DNA from: Bacilli bacterium
Lineage (GTDB): Bacteria; Bacillota_I; Bacilli_A; RFN20; CAG-826
DNA length: 64,000 nt
Direction of reading: 5' to 3'
Assembly: GCA_024408335.1 (NCBI GenBank)
Contig: JAKSVB010000001.1
Location: 1-64,000 of the forward strand
Each line of letters opens with the position of its first letter. The first letter of the stretch is position 1. The notes under the pieces are model-generated. The model worked only from the letters and a program-made list of their open reading frames with translations. It did no database searches and had not been told where the DNA came from. The position numbers and the translations under genes were made by a program. Below, in pieces: positions 43,185-51,631 of this stretch.

Positions 43185-44052
43185 TTTTGATTGCCTCCAA
43201 AATCTCTTCTAAAGAAGAAACCTCTATAACAGGGAATTGATGTCTAAAGAATGTCTCTTGTCTTTTAACATAATGTCTGGTGTCTGCTTTAACTTCGTTA
43301 ATGGCGGTTTCTAAATCGATATCACCATGGATATAAGGGATAAATTCTTTGACGCCTATCGCTCTAAATGCTGGAGCGTCTTCGCCATATTTCTTGATCA
43401 ATGTCACAACTTCGTTTTCTAAGCCTTGCTCCACCATTAGATCGACACGTTTATCGAGTTTTGGATATAGCGTTTCGCGGTCTTTCTTGAGAACAAAGAA
43501 AAGAGTTTTCTCTATTGGCTCGTGGTTTTGTTTAGCGAGTAACTCTGTCTTGCTTACGCCGCTAGCTAGACAAATAGCTATAGCGCGAAGAACCCTCACT
43601 CTATTTTGATAAGGAATCTTTTCGGCTTCTTTTGGATCAAGCTTTTTGAGCTCATCGTGAAGCTCTTCATTAGAGAAGGAGTCATACTTCGATAAGTCGA
43701 CATTGCTGGTATCCAAAGACAAATCGTAGTCATACAAAGCCGCACGGATATAGAGTCCGCTTCCACCGACAAATATTGGGGTTTTGCCAGCATTTTTTAG
43801 TTTTTCTATGACAAATCGCGCGTCTTTTTGGTATTTGTGGATATCGTAAGGCTCGCTTAAAGGCACGTAATCATAAAGGTGGTGAGGAACGATTTTCTTC
43901 ATTTCCTCACTTGGTGCTGCGGTTGAAATCTTGAGTTCCTGGTACGCTTGAAAAGCATCGGCGTTAACAATTTCTCCGCCGATCTTTTGGGCAAGAGCAA
44001 TGGCTAATTCGCTTTTGCCTGTTCCAGTCGCGCCAGTTAATACGATGATCAT
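43177..44052 (-). CDS. miaA: tRNA dimethylallyltransferase
   Basis: Adds dimethylallyl to A37 of tRNAs that read UNN codons. P-loop GATGTGKSELAIAL at the N-terminus; NADAFQAYQELKISTAAPS is the substrate-binding loop (Asp in NAD; family usually NADSxQxY), and VGGSGLYIRAALYD follows. 291 residues is normal. It overlaps miaB by 4 bases. The product is the substrate of MiaB. Confidence 0.95.
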   Translation of the reverse strand: MIIVLTGATGTGKSELAIALAQKIGGEIVNADAFQAYQELKISTAAPSEEMKKIVPHHLYDYVPLSEPYDIHKYQKDARFVIEKLKNAGKTPIFVGGSGLYIRAALYDYDLSLDTSNVDLSKYDSFSNEELHDELKKLDPKEAEKIPYQNRVRVLRAIAICLASGVSKTELLAKQNHEPIEKTLFFVLKKDRETLYPKLDKRVDLMVEQGLENEVVTLIKKYGEDAPAFRAIGVKEFIPYIHGDIDLETAINEVKADTRHYVKRQETFFRHQFPVIEVSSLEEILEAIKNG

Positions 44053-45782
44053 TTTAAGATATCTCTAATTGCAAGAAGTTCGCCTTCGACTGCTTCGTGA
44101 AGGGCGTCTCTATTTAAAAGGAGAGGGTGATTATTGATCTTGTTTAAGATCTCCTCGTAATGGGCTTTCTTTTCTTTGTGGCTTTCTTGGCCCATGGATA
44201 AAGCTAATTCTTTTTTTGCTTCGACAAGCTCTTCTCCTAATGATTTGATTTCTTCGTCGTTAGCGATCTCTTCGCTTAAGCGAGAATACTCTCTAAGAAG
44301 CTTATCGTGTTTCATATGGAAAGCTACGTCTCTAGCTTTAACTACAAGAGGGTCTTCAACCATCTCGCCTTTTAAAGAATAGACGTGTGATTCAAGGATA
44401 CGGACGTTAACTAAGCAACCTGTAAGATAAGCTGGTCCAACAAAGTTTACTAATTTACCGTTTCTAGCGTAGCCAGATAAGACGTTCTCGTCTCTTTTTG
44501 ATGTTCCTTCGACTAAAACTTCGAAAGTCTTTCCGATCATCTCATCGCTATGTTTGGCGGTTAAATCATCGACGAGGGCTTTGAGCCTATTGAAACGTTC
44601 GTGGGAAACCTCTGGTGGAACTTGTTCCATTGTTGCAGCAGGTGTTCCTGGTCTAGGTGAATAGATGAATGTGAATGCGCTGGAGTATCCAACTTCTTTA
44701 GCAAGGCTAAGAGTGTCAAGGAATTCCTCTTCTGTTTCACCTGGGAATCCAACAATGATATCGGTTGAAAGAGACATATCAGGAATCATTTCCTTAATCT
44801 TCTTTGCTCTTTCAAGATATTCTTCTCTTGTATATCTTCTACCCATTCTCTTTAAGCATGAGGTGGAGCCACTTTGAACTGGGAAATGGAGCCAGTGGTC
44901 AATGTTTGGATATTTGGCCATGGTTTCAATCATTTCGTCGTTGAATTGGCTTGGATAGGAAGTAAGGAACTTCAAACGGGAAATACCAGTTTCGGCAACT
45001 CTAGCTAAGAGAGTTGCGAAGTTAGTTCCATCTTTAAGATCTAAGCCATAGCTATTGACGTTTTGTCCTAAAAGGGTGATTTGTTTGTAACCATCGTCAA
45101 CGAGCTTTTGGCATTCTGCAACGACGTCATCAGGGTGACGGCTTCTTTCACGACCTCTGGTGAATGGGACGATGCAGTATGTGCAGAACTTGTCACAACC
45201 ATAAGAGATGTTAACGAAAGCTTCGGTATCATTAAGACGAACTGATGGAAGTTGTTCAACGACTTCGCTTGAGAATGAGTGAACGTTGATGATTGATTGG
45301 TGTTCTTTTAAGTAATCGGTAATGAGTTCATTGATTTTGTGGACATCATGGGTACCAATAACGAGGCTAATGAATGGGTATGTTTTGATGAGGTTCTCTC
45401 CGACGCCGTCTTCACCCATAACACAACCAGCAAGAATGAGAATGAAGTCTTTATTTCTGACTTTGTTGGCTTTAAAAGCACCGATTTCGCCATAGATTTT
45501 ATCTTCGGCGTTTTCTCTAACTGCGCAGGTGTTAATGACTGCGACGTCTGCTTTTGATTGTTCGTAGGTTCTAGTGAAACCTGCTTCACTTAAGAAGCCT
45601 GCCATGACTTCTTCGTCACGGACGTTTCCTTGGCAACCATATGTACGGATATAAAAATAGCGGCCTTTTGCAAAGGTTTTTAAAATTTCTGGAACTTCTC
45701 TATTAGCTAAGACTCGTTCTACTTCAGGGCGCTTTGCGGCGTCTTTCTGACATGGTTTTTGGATGATTTTAATTTTTGCCAT
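44049..45782 (-). CDS. miaB: tRNA methylthiotransferase MiaB with YmcA-like C-terminal extension
   Basis: Radical-SAM enzyme that converts i6A37 to ms2i6A37. N-terminal UPF0004 domain with TYGCQGNVRDEE and INTCAVREN, radical-SAM cluster motif GCDKFCTYCIVPFTRGRE, and a TRAM domain ending near residue 480. After TRAM there are about 88 extra residues (about 490-577), helical, with NNHPLLLNRDALHE and ELLAIRDIL. This resembles YmcA/YlbF proteins. In Bacillus, ymcA is a separate gene directly after miaB and its product works with YlbF and YaaT on RNase Y. Here the two appear fused, next to ymdB and rny. Confidence 0.93.
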   Translation of the reverse strand: MAKIKIIQKPCQKDAAKRPEVERVLANREVPEILKTFAKGRYFYIRTYGCQGNVRDEEVMAGFLSEAGFTRTYEQSKADVAVINTCAVRENAEDKIYGEIGAFKANKVRNKDFILILAGCVMGEDGVGENLIKTYPFISLVIGTHDVHKINELITDYLKEHQSIINVHSFSSEVVEQLPSVRLNDTEAFVNISYGCDKFCTYCIVPFTRGRERSRHPDDVVAECQKLVDDGYKQITLLGQNVNSYGLDLKDGTNFATLLARVAETGISRLKFLTSYPSQFNDEMIETMAKYPNIDHWLHFPVQSGSTSCLKRMGRRYTREEYLERAKKIKEMIPDMSLSTDIIVGFPGETEEEFLDTLSLAKEVGYSSAFTFIYSPRPGTPAATMEQVPPEVSHERFNRLKALVDDLTAKHSDEMIGKTFEVLVEGTSKRDENVLSGYARNGKLVNFVGPAYLTGCLVNVRILESHVYSLKGEMVEDPLVVKARDVAFHMKHDKLLREYSRLSEEIANDEEIKSLGEELVEAKKELALSMGQESHKEKKAHYEEILNKINNHPLLLNRDALHEAVEGELLAIRDILK

Positions 45783-45784
45783 AA

Positions 45785-46564
45785 CTATTTCTCCACAAAT
45801 TGAACAATCGGTGTGATTGAGATTGCCTTAAGGCTATATTCGTCAACCTCTATTAAGACTGCATTAATTTGCATTCTTGCATCGTCATCTAGGCCAAAAC
45901 GCCCTTCACCAAAGACGATTTTGTTGATGACGCTTTCTTTTTCGAATCCGATGACTCCATCAGGATCGCCGCACATTCCAACATCGCTCATAAAAGCCGT
46001 TCCGCCTTCTAGGACGTGTGCGTCATTGGTTGCAACGTGAGTGTGGGTTCCTAAAACAGCAGTGACTCTGCCATCAAAGTAATGGCCGAATATCGCTTTC
46101 TCGCTAGTTGATTCGCCATGGAAGTCAACGATATGGACACAAGGTTCGCTTGTTTCTAAAAGGTCTTCCATCGTAGCGATAGGGTCATCCACTTCTTCAC
46201 TCATAAAGGCTTGTCCAAGAATGTTTGTGACACGGACTTCAATGCCGTTACATGTGAAGGTTGAACTGCCACTGCCTAGTGCATAGTTTTTGATGTTTAT
46301 TGGTCTAACAAGGTAATCGGCGTCTTCGATGTAGTAGTCGATTTGTTGTTTTGCGTGCCAGTGGTTTCCAAGGGTAACGCAATCAACGCCGCTTTCCGTA
46401 AGGAAGTTGTAATTCGATTCGGTTAAGCCTTTTCCGTGGGACGCGTTTTCGCCATTTGCGATAACGAAATCAACGCCATACTTTTTGACGAGTTTAGGCA
46501 AAGAAAGATGGACCGCATTGCGACCCACCTTTCCAACAATGTCTCCAAAGAAAAGGATTTTCAT
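45785..46564 (-). CDS. ymdB: YmdB-type metallophosphodiesterase
   Basis: Cyclic-mononucleotide phosphodiesterase that in Bacillus affects biofilm and RNase Y activity. Metal ligands: GDIVGKVGR (Asp), NGEN (Asn/Glu), LGNHWHAK (Asn, His) and VDFHGE, TAVLGTHTHVATND. 259 residues is normal. It follows rny by 5 bases and is directly before miaB, the order rny-ymdB known from Bacilli. Confidence 0.95.
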   Translation of the reverse strand: MKILFFGDIVGKVGRNAVHLSLPKLVKKYGVDFVIANGENASHGKGLTESNYNFLTESGVDCVTLGNHWHAKQQIDYYIEDADYLVRPINIKNYALGSGSSTFTCNGIEVRVTNILGQAFMSEEVDDPIATMEDLLETSEPCVHIVDFHGESTSEKAIFGHYFDGRVTAVLGTHTHVATNDAHVLEGGTAFMSDVGMCGDPDGVIGFEKESVINKIVFGEGRFGLDDDARMQINAVLIEVDEYSLKAISITPIVQFVEK

Positions 46565-46569
46565 CTTCC

Positions 46570-48132
46570 TTATTTGGCTAATTCGTTAGCACGATACTCA
46601 CGAATGACTGAAACCTTAATTTGGCCTGGGTAGGTCATAGTGGTTTCAATTTGTTCGCGGATTTGTTGAGCCATTCTGACTGCATCAGCATCGCTGACTT
46701 TCTCAGGAACGACCATAACACGGATTTCACGGCCTGCTTGCATAGCATAAGCTTGTTGAACTCCGTCATATCCTTTAGCGATTTCCTCAAGTTGAGTAAT
46801 ACGCTTGGTGTATGATTCAAGGGTTTCACTACGTGAACCTGGGCGTGCTGCTGATAAGGTATCTGCTGCAACGACAAGGTGAGCGATAACACTCTTTAAA
46901 GCGACGTCGCCGTGGTGACCTTCGATTGAGTTGATAACAACTTCAGGTTCTCCGCTCTTTCTTGCGAGTTCAGCGCCAAGTGAAGCGTGTGAGCCATCTT
47001 GTTCAAAGTCAATTGCTTTACCAACGTCGTGGAGAAGACCTGCTCTACGAGCAAGGTTTTGATCAAGGCCGAGTTCAGCAGCCATGATGCCACAGAGGTA
47101 ACCGACTTCGATTGAGTGTTGAAGGACGTTTTGTCCATATGATGTACGGTACTTGAGTTTGCCAAGAACAGCGAGGAGGTCACGGTTGATACGTGGAAGT
47201 CCAAGTTTGTTGGCAGCGTCGATACCCGCTTTTTGGCAATCGTTTTCAACTTCTTCTTTGAACTTAGCAGCCATTTCTTCAATACGGCCAGGTTGGATAC
47301 GGCCATCTTTGACGAGGGCTTCTAATGTACGGCGTGCGATTTCACGTCTGATTGGGTTGAAGCAGCTGATGGTAATGACTTCTGGGGTGTCGTCGATGAC
47401 GAGGTCAACACCGAGTGTGCTTTCTAAGACACGGATGTTTCTACCTTCACGACCGATGATACGACCTTTGAGTTCGTCTGTTGGAAGAGCAATGACTGCA
47501 ACGGTACGTTCGGTGGTGACTTCTTGTGCGTATTTGTCACAAGCTAAAGCGAGTAAGTCTTTGGCTTTTGCTTCAGCTGTATCTTTAGCTTCGTCTTCAG
47601 CATTCTTGATATAAGTAGCAATTTCGACTGACATCTTTGATTCGACTCTTTTCATGATTTCGTCATGGGCTTCTTTAACTGACATTCCAGAAACCTTTTC
47701 GAGTTCAACGATGATAGCGTCGATCTTCTTTTCGAGTTCTTCGCTCTTCTTTTCATTTGCCTCAATCTTCTGGGTTAAGATATCGTTCTTTCTATCAAGA
47801 GCGGTTTCTTTTTGAAGAAGGGCTTTGTCACGTGAATCGATAGCGTCTTCACGAGCGTCCAATTTGTTTTGTTGAAGTTGGACTTCTTGCTTCATTTGTC
47901 TGATCTCGTTTTGAGCTTGCTGTTTCATTTCGAAAACAGTTTGCTTTGCATCGATCTCAGCATTCTTTTTTAAGCGTTCTGCTTTAACTTCTGCCTCACG
48001 CATGATTTGCTTTGAGCTCTTCTCTGCTCCTTTTACCTTTGAATTCAAAACGAAGTTGAGAATTATATAGGCTGCAGCAGCTCCAATAAGCAACGCAATC
48101 ACGATGAGGAGAATGGCTAACCAAATTTCCAT
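46570..48132 (-). CDS. rny: Ribonuclease Y
   Basis: Main endoribonuclease for mRNA turnover in this phylum. N-terminal membrane helix (about residues 5-26), long charged coiled coil (about 30-200), KH domain with IIGREGRNIRVLE, HD domain with LLHDVGKAID and SIEGHHGDV. 520 residues is normal. TTTTAGGAGATTAAAA precedes ATG. The leader of roughly 155 bases contains three inverted repeats, which may be cleavage or feedback elements. Confidence 0.96.
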   Translation of the reverse strand: MEIWLAILLIVIALLIGAAAAYIILNFVLNSKVKGAEKSSKQIMREAEVKAERLKKNAEIDAKQTVFEMKQQAQNEIRQMKQEVQLQQNKLDAREDAIDSRDKALLQKETALDRKNDILTQKIEANEKKSEELEKKIDAIIVELEKVSGMSVKEAHDEIMKRVESKMSVEIATYIKNAEDEAKDTAEAKAKDLLALACDKYAQEVTTERTVAVIALPTDELKGRIIGREGRNIRVLESTLGVDLVIDDTPEVITISCFNPIRREIARRTLEALVKDGRIQPGRIEEMAAKFKEEVENDCQKAGIDAANKLGLPRINRDLLAVLGKLKYRTSYGQNVLQHSIEVGYLCGIMAAELGLDQNLARRAGLLHDVGKAIDFEQDGSHASLGAELARKSGEPEVVINSIEGHHGDVALKSVIAHLVVAADTLSAARPGSRSETLESYTKRITQLEEIAKGYDGVQQAYAMQAGREIRVMVVPEKVSDADAVRMAQQIREQIETTMTYPGQIKVSVIREYRANELAK

Positions 48133-48297
48133 TTTTAATCTCCTAAAATAAAAGCAATAAATGCCACACCCAGTTTATAAACTGAAAGATGATGTCTCCT
48201 GTGATTATGTATTTATATTACGGACATAAGTCCGAAACACGATCCAAGCCAATCTATATTATTGGGTGGTGGTACATTTAGTACCACTTAAAGTATA
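48133..48297 (-). promoter_or_regulatory. Structured leader and promoter of rny
   Basis: A TATACT -10 (48292-48297, minus strand) is followed within a few bases by GTGGTAC/GTACCAC (48269-48287), then CGGAC/GTCCG (about 48219-48233) and a 14-base palindrome CAGTTTATAAACTG (48171-48184), and finally AGGAG before the ATG. So an mRNA leader of about 155 bases would carry three hairpins. Confidence 0.55.
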
Positions 48298-48392
48298 GTC
48301 ATTTTGGCCATAAAATCCTATAAGAATTGAACTTTTTGGAAATTTCTTTTTCGTCACTGTCCAAAATCCCATGCAAATTCCGCACGAATAGA

Positions 48393-48417
48393 AAAAAGGC
48401 CTGCAAACGCAGACCTT
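48393..48417 (-). terminator. Terminator of recA
   Basis: On the minus strand AAGGTCTGC pairs with GCAGGCCTT (one GU) over GTTT, followed by TTTTC. Confidence 0.82.
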
Positions 48418-48424
48418 AGTAGCA

Positions 48425-49483
48425 TTAGAGAATTTCGCCGTCTTCGTTGGCTTCTGCCGCTCCGGCATCGCCTGAGTTAAACGAATCGCGAATCTTCTTT
48501 TCGACTTCGAGTGCTTTCTCTTCGTGATGAATCAAGAAGTCTTTTGCAGCTTCACGGCCATTACCGATCTTTTCGCCATCGATAACGTACCAGTTTCCGG
48601 TTTTTTGGATGAAGCCCTTTTCGACACCGACATCAAGAAGTTCGCCTTCTTTTGAAATGCCTTTGCCGAAGATGATGTCAACTGAGCAGCTCTTGAATGG
48701 AGGAGCGACTTTATTTTTGACAACTTTGACTTTGACGGTGTTGCCGACAATATCAGCGCCGTTTTTGATTGCGTCTTGTCTTCTTAAGTCAATACGGATA
48801 GATGCATAGAACTTAAGTGCGCGTCCGCCTGTGGTTGTCTCTGGGTTGCCATAGAAGACACCAACTTTCTCACGGAGTTGGTTGATGAAGACAACTAAGC
48901 AGTTTGTTCTGTTGAGAATACCAGCGATCTTTCTCATAGCTTTAGACATAAGTCTAGCTTGAAGACCAACTTGGTTGTCGCTCATGACACCATCGAGTTC
49001 TTGTTGTGGAACAAGAGCAGCGACTGAGTCAACGATGATGATGTCGATTGCATTTGATGAAGCAAGCATCTCAACAATTTCTAATGCTTGTTCACCATTG
49101 TCTGGTTGTGAAAGGATGAGTTCGTCGATATCAACGCCAAGCTTTGCAGCATAGTCAGGGTCGATTGCGTGCTCAGCATCAACATAAGCGGCTCTTCCGC
49201 CTTTGAGTTGAGCTTGGGCGACGGCTTCGAGAGCGAGTGTTGTCTTGCCGCTTGATTCAGGACCAAAGATTTCGACAATACGTCCTTTTGGATAACCGCC
49301 AACGCCAAGGACGTTGTCGATTAATAATGAACCTGAAGGAATGACGTCGACGTTTACGTGTGGACGATCTCCAAGTTTCATGACTGCGCCTTTACCATAG
49401 GCCTTCTCGATTTCTTTGAGGGCTTGGTTAAGAGCGTCTTCCTTTGATGGGGTTTCGGTGTTTTTTAATGTTTTAGTAGCCAT
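48425..49483 (-). CDS. recA: Recombinase RecA
   Basis: Strand-exchange ATPase for recombinational repair. Walker [10 protein letters not shown], Walker B in [14 protein letters not shown], and the L2 region [20 protein letters not shown] are intact; the acidic C-terminal tail is present. 352 residues from ATG 49483, which has GGAGGTACCT in front. A start 12 codons earlier is in frame but lacks a ribosome site. It follows the cinA-domain gene, as in many Firmicutes (cinA-recA-rny). Confidence 0.97.
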   Translation of the reverse strand: MATKTLKNTETPSKEDALNQALKEIEKAYGKGAVMKLGDRPHVNVDVIPSGSLLIDNVLGVGGYPKGRIVEIFGPESSGKTTLALEAVAQAQLKGGRAAYVDAEHAIDPDYAAKLGVDIDELILSQPDNGEQALEIVEMLASSNAIDIIIVDSVAALVPQQELDGVMSDNQVGLQARLMSKAMRKIAGILNRTNCLVVFINQLREKVGVFYGNPETTTGGRALKFYASIRIDLRRQDAIKNGADIVGNTVKVKVVKNKVAPPFKSCSVDIIFGKGISKEGELLDVGVEKGFIQKTGNWYVIDGEKIGNGREAAKDFLIHHEEKALEVEKKIRDSFNSGDAGAAEANEDGEIL

Positions 49484-49525
49484 AGGTACCTCCGCTATCA
49501 TATAGAGCCGTTCGCTCAAATTTTT

Positions 49526-49999
49526 TTAAATTTTTTCAATTATTTTTAAAATCATTCTATTCACGCACTCTTCTCTCATCTCATTTCGAGGCAATAGAAT
49601 GTCTTCTTCAAAGTCGTAAACGTCATCATTTATGGCTAATGCCATATGAACTCTTCCGACAGGAGCCTGGCCTTCTTCTTTCGTTGGCCCAGCGTTGCCT
49701 GTAAAGGAAACAGCGACATCTACGTTAAGAACAGTTTTTCCTCTGCTAGCCATCTCACGAGCGACTTCTTTGGAAACCACGCCTTTATCTTCTATGAGCT
49801 TTGGATCAATACCGAGAAGAGAGACTTTTTCACTTGCGGCATAGGTTACAAGTGAGCCTTTAAATACAGAACTCGCGCCTGGAACGCTGCAGATTGTAGA
49901 ACTGAAGAGTCCTCCAGTTAACGATTCAACAGCACCAAGAGTGAGGTGTTTATGATTTAAGAGAGCTAATACTTTCTTAGCCGCCTCGTAATCAATCAT
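49526..49999 (-). CDS. pncC: CinA C-terminal domain protein (NMN deamidase type)
   Basis: A 157-residue stand-alone C-terminal domain of CinA. ESLTGGLFSSTICSVPGASSV and SFTGNAGPTKEEGQ, with APVGRVHMALA, match the nicotinamide mononucleotide amidohydrolase (PncC) part. The N-terminal MoCF domain of full CinA is missing, as in other reduced genomes. It overlaps pgsA by 8 bases and lies upstream of recA in the same orientation. Confidence 0.9.
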   Translation of the reverse strand: MIDYEAAKKVLALLNHKHLTLGAVESLTGGLFSSTICSVPGASSVFKGSLVTYAASEKVSLLGIDPKLIEDKGVVSKEVAREMASRGKTVLNVDVAVSFTGNAGPTKEEGQAPVGRVHMALAINDDVYDFEEDILLPRNEMREECVNRMILKIIEKI

Positions 50000-50630
50000 T
50001 TTTCTTATCTTCCTTTAAGATATGCCAGTTTTGGGTAAGGTAGACGATCATGGAGATAAGAGACATTGCGGTGGCAAGATAGATGAAGATATTGCAGATT
50101 CTCAAATAGTTTCCCCATCCAAGATCGAAATAAGCGAATGGCCAGCTGTTAAGAAGAACCATAGGGATAGCAATCATTTGGAATACGGTTTTTAGTTTGC
50201 CATAAATGTTTGCTGCCAAAACGGCACCTTTGGTAGCGCCGCTAAGTCTGAATGCGTCGATGATCAAATCTCTTGCGATCATAAGAATGACACAGAAGAG
50301 AGGAATGACTGCTTGATTTGGAGCGCCGAAGTGAGGAAGGGCAAGATAAATGAGAACTGAATTTACAAGAATCTTGTCAGCAACTGGATCAAGGAATTTG
50401 CCTAAATCAGTGACTTGGTTGTTCTTTCTTGCAAGATATCCATCAAGGAAGTCAGTCAATGATGCAACCATGAAGATTATGAATGCGATCAAATAGATGA
50501 GATTGATTGGCCCAAGCATTGGAACAACGAGAAGTCCGTTCATGTATAAGATGTCACATGTGAAAAGACCAACCATTAAGAGAACAGCTAAGGCAATTCT
50601 TCCAACTGTGAGTTTTGTAGGTAAGTTCAT
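49992..50630 (-). CDS. pgsA: CDP-diacylglycerol-glycerol-3-phosphate 3-phosphatidyltransferase
   Basis: Integral membrane enzyme that starts phosphatidylglycerol synthesis. The CDP-alcohol phosphotransferase motif DGYLARKNNQVTDLGKFLDP plus VADK is complete (D-x2-DG-x2-AR-x8-G-x3-D-x3-D, starting at TDFLDG). Six membrane helices in 212 residues. Only about 20 bases separate its ATG from the end of rnpB; AGAGG lies in front, so it must be read from the rnpB/gpsB transcript. Confidence 0.95.
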   Translation of the reverse strand: MNLPTKLTVGRIALAVLLMVGLFTCDILYMNGLLVVPMLGPINLIYLIAFIIFMVASLTDFLDGYLARKNNQVTDLGKFLDPVADKILVNSVLIYLALPHFGAPNQAVIPLFCVILMIARDLIIDAFRLSGATKGAVLAANIYGKLKTVFQMIAIPMVLLNSWPFAYFDLGWGNYLRICNIFIYLATAMSLISMIVYLTQNWHILKEDKKND

Positions 50631-50651
50631 TTTAACCTCTTTTCTTTTAGT

Positions 50652-50983
50652 GAGTGTCCGACCCTGTAAGCCATGTTCTGTCGAGGGCGATAATTAATCT
50701 CAGATTGCTCTGGAAGAATTCGATTCGGTTCTCTCTTTCTTCTTCCCCTACCAAATTTGGGTTTCTCGCTTGTGGGGTTTACCAACGTTTCATCTTGCCA
50801 TCGCTAGCAAGCTCGTCTCTGTGGCACTTTAGGGAATCCTATCTACGAGAGATATTCATCCGCCGTCACGTACTCCTACGTGCCTAGGCTTATTTATTGG
50901 CCTAGCGCAATCACTACGTCCATCACAGGGCGTGCGAGCATGGACTTTCCTCTAGTTTCCTAGTAGTCGCCCGGGTCGGATAT
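50652..50983 (-). ncRNA. rnpB: RNase P RNA (type B)
   Basis: Catalytic RNA of RNase P. On the minus strand the 5' part has GAGGAAAGTCCATGCTCGCA and the 3' part ACAGAACATGGCTTA, both universal RNase P landmarks. P1 is formed by TCCGACCC at the 5' end and GGGTCGGA at the 3' end. The length of about 330 bases and the lack of the type A P6 region suggest type B. It begins within a few bases of the gpsB stop and ends about 20 bases before pgsA. Confidence 0.95.
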
Positions 50984-51397
50984 TTAGTTTCTTTTGGTTA
51001 AGGTTCGTGGGTCATATCCAATCGAATAGATGAAGTTCTCAAGTTCATGGATACGTTGAATCTGATTAAGATTCTCTTCGGAAACGTTATCGCTTGGTTT
51101 GATACCTCCAACGCGTTTCTTTAAGGATGCGTTTTCGACTTCAAGCTTTCTAAGTTCCTCGTTATCTTTTTGAGATCTTTGTATGATTTCCTCAACCTTT
51201 GTAGCTCTAGCTTTATCTGTTTCGTTAAGCTCATTTACTCTAGCTTCACACTGGGCAATTGCCTTTTCGTAAGCGTCATAATCTTGGATAATCAAATCCA
51301 AAAAGGCATCAACCTCATCAGGGTTATAACCTTTGACATCTTTCTCAAATTTTTTGTTGTAGATGTCCTTGATGCTTAACTTAACGTTCTTTTCCAT
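50984..51397 (-). CDS. gpsB: Cell division regulator GpsB (DivIVA family)
   Basis: Cytoplasmic protein that links cell-wall synthases to division. N-terminal DivIVA-type domain IYNKKFEKDVKGYNPDEVDA, then coiled coil (about residues 35-90) and a short C-terminal helix. 137 residues. It stands directly upstream of rnpB, as in Bacillus. It has a near-consensus promoter ending 11 bases before the ATG and no ribosome site. Confidence 0.93.
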   Translation of the reverse strand: MEKNVKLSIKDIYNKKFEKDVKGYNPDEVDAFLDLIIQDYDAYEKAIAQCEARVNELNETDKARATKVEEIIQRSQKDNEELRKLEVENASLKKRVGGIKPSDNVSEENLNQIQRIHELENFIYSIGYDPRTLTKRN

Positions 51398-51408
51398 AGC
51401 TTGCTTAA

Positions 51409-51437
51409 ATTATATTTAAGAACGAGACTCATTTCAA
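51409..51437 (-). promoter_or_regulatory. Near-consensus promoter of gpsB-rnpB-pgsA, leaderless
   Basis: TTGAAA (51437-51432), 17 bases, TATAAT (51414-51409), then 11 bases to the ATG of gpsB. The transcript would start 4-5 bases before the start codon. It is the strongest promoter in the window by eye. Confidence 0.8.
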
Positions 51438-51540
51438 TAATTATGACTTCTACATTTTTGTGTAGTAAATACAATTTTTCCGTGGACTTTTCTCAAATAA
51501 TTTGGTACAAAAACCTATACAATTTGCGTATCAAATATTG

Positions 51541-51600
51541 TTTGCAACCAATAGTTGCGAAAGAGCAAACTAGACTAGGTGGTACGCAACCGAGTGGTTC
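51541..51600 (+). promoter_or_regulatory. Leader with competing repeats before the XRE gene
   Basis: GCAACC (51544), GTTGCG (51554), CGCAACC (51585) and GGTT (51596) can pair in mutually exclusive ways, the last pair followed by CTTT. This might be an attenuator-like leader, but the stems are short. Confidence 0.25.
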
Positions 51601-51631
51601 TTTAATCTTATGGTCGTCGGAGGACAAAAGA

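Noticed and set aside
48259-48468. 69-codon ORF in the rny upstream region
   Set aside because: It overlaps the recA terminator and the rny promoter, and its composition is not coding-like.
51575-51600. T-box-like GGTGGTACGCAACC before the XRE gene
   Set aside because: Only a partial match, no stem I, and the downstream gene is not an aminoacyl-tRNA or amino-acid gene.
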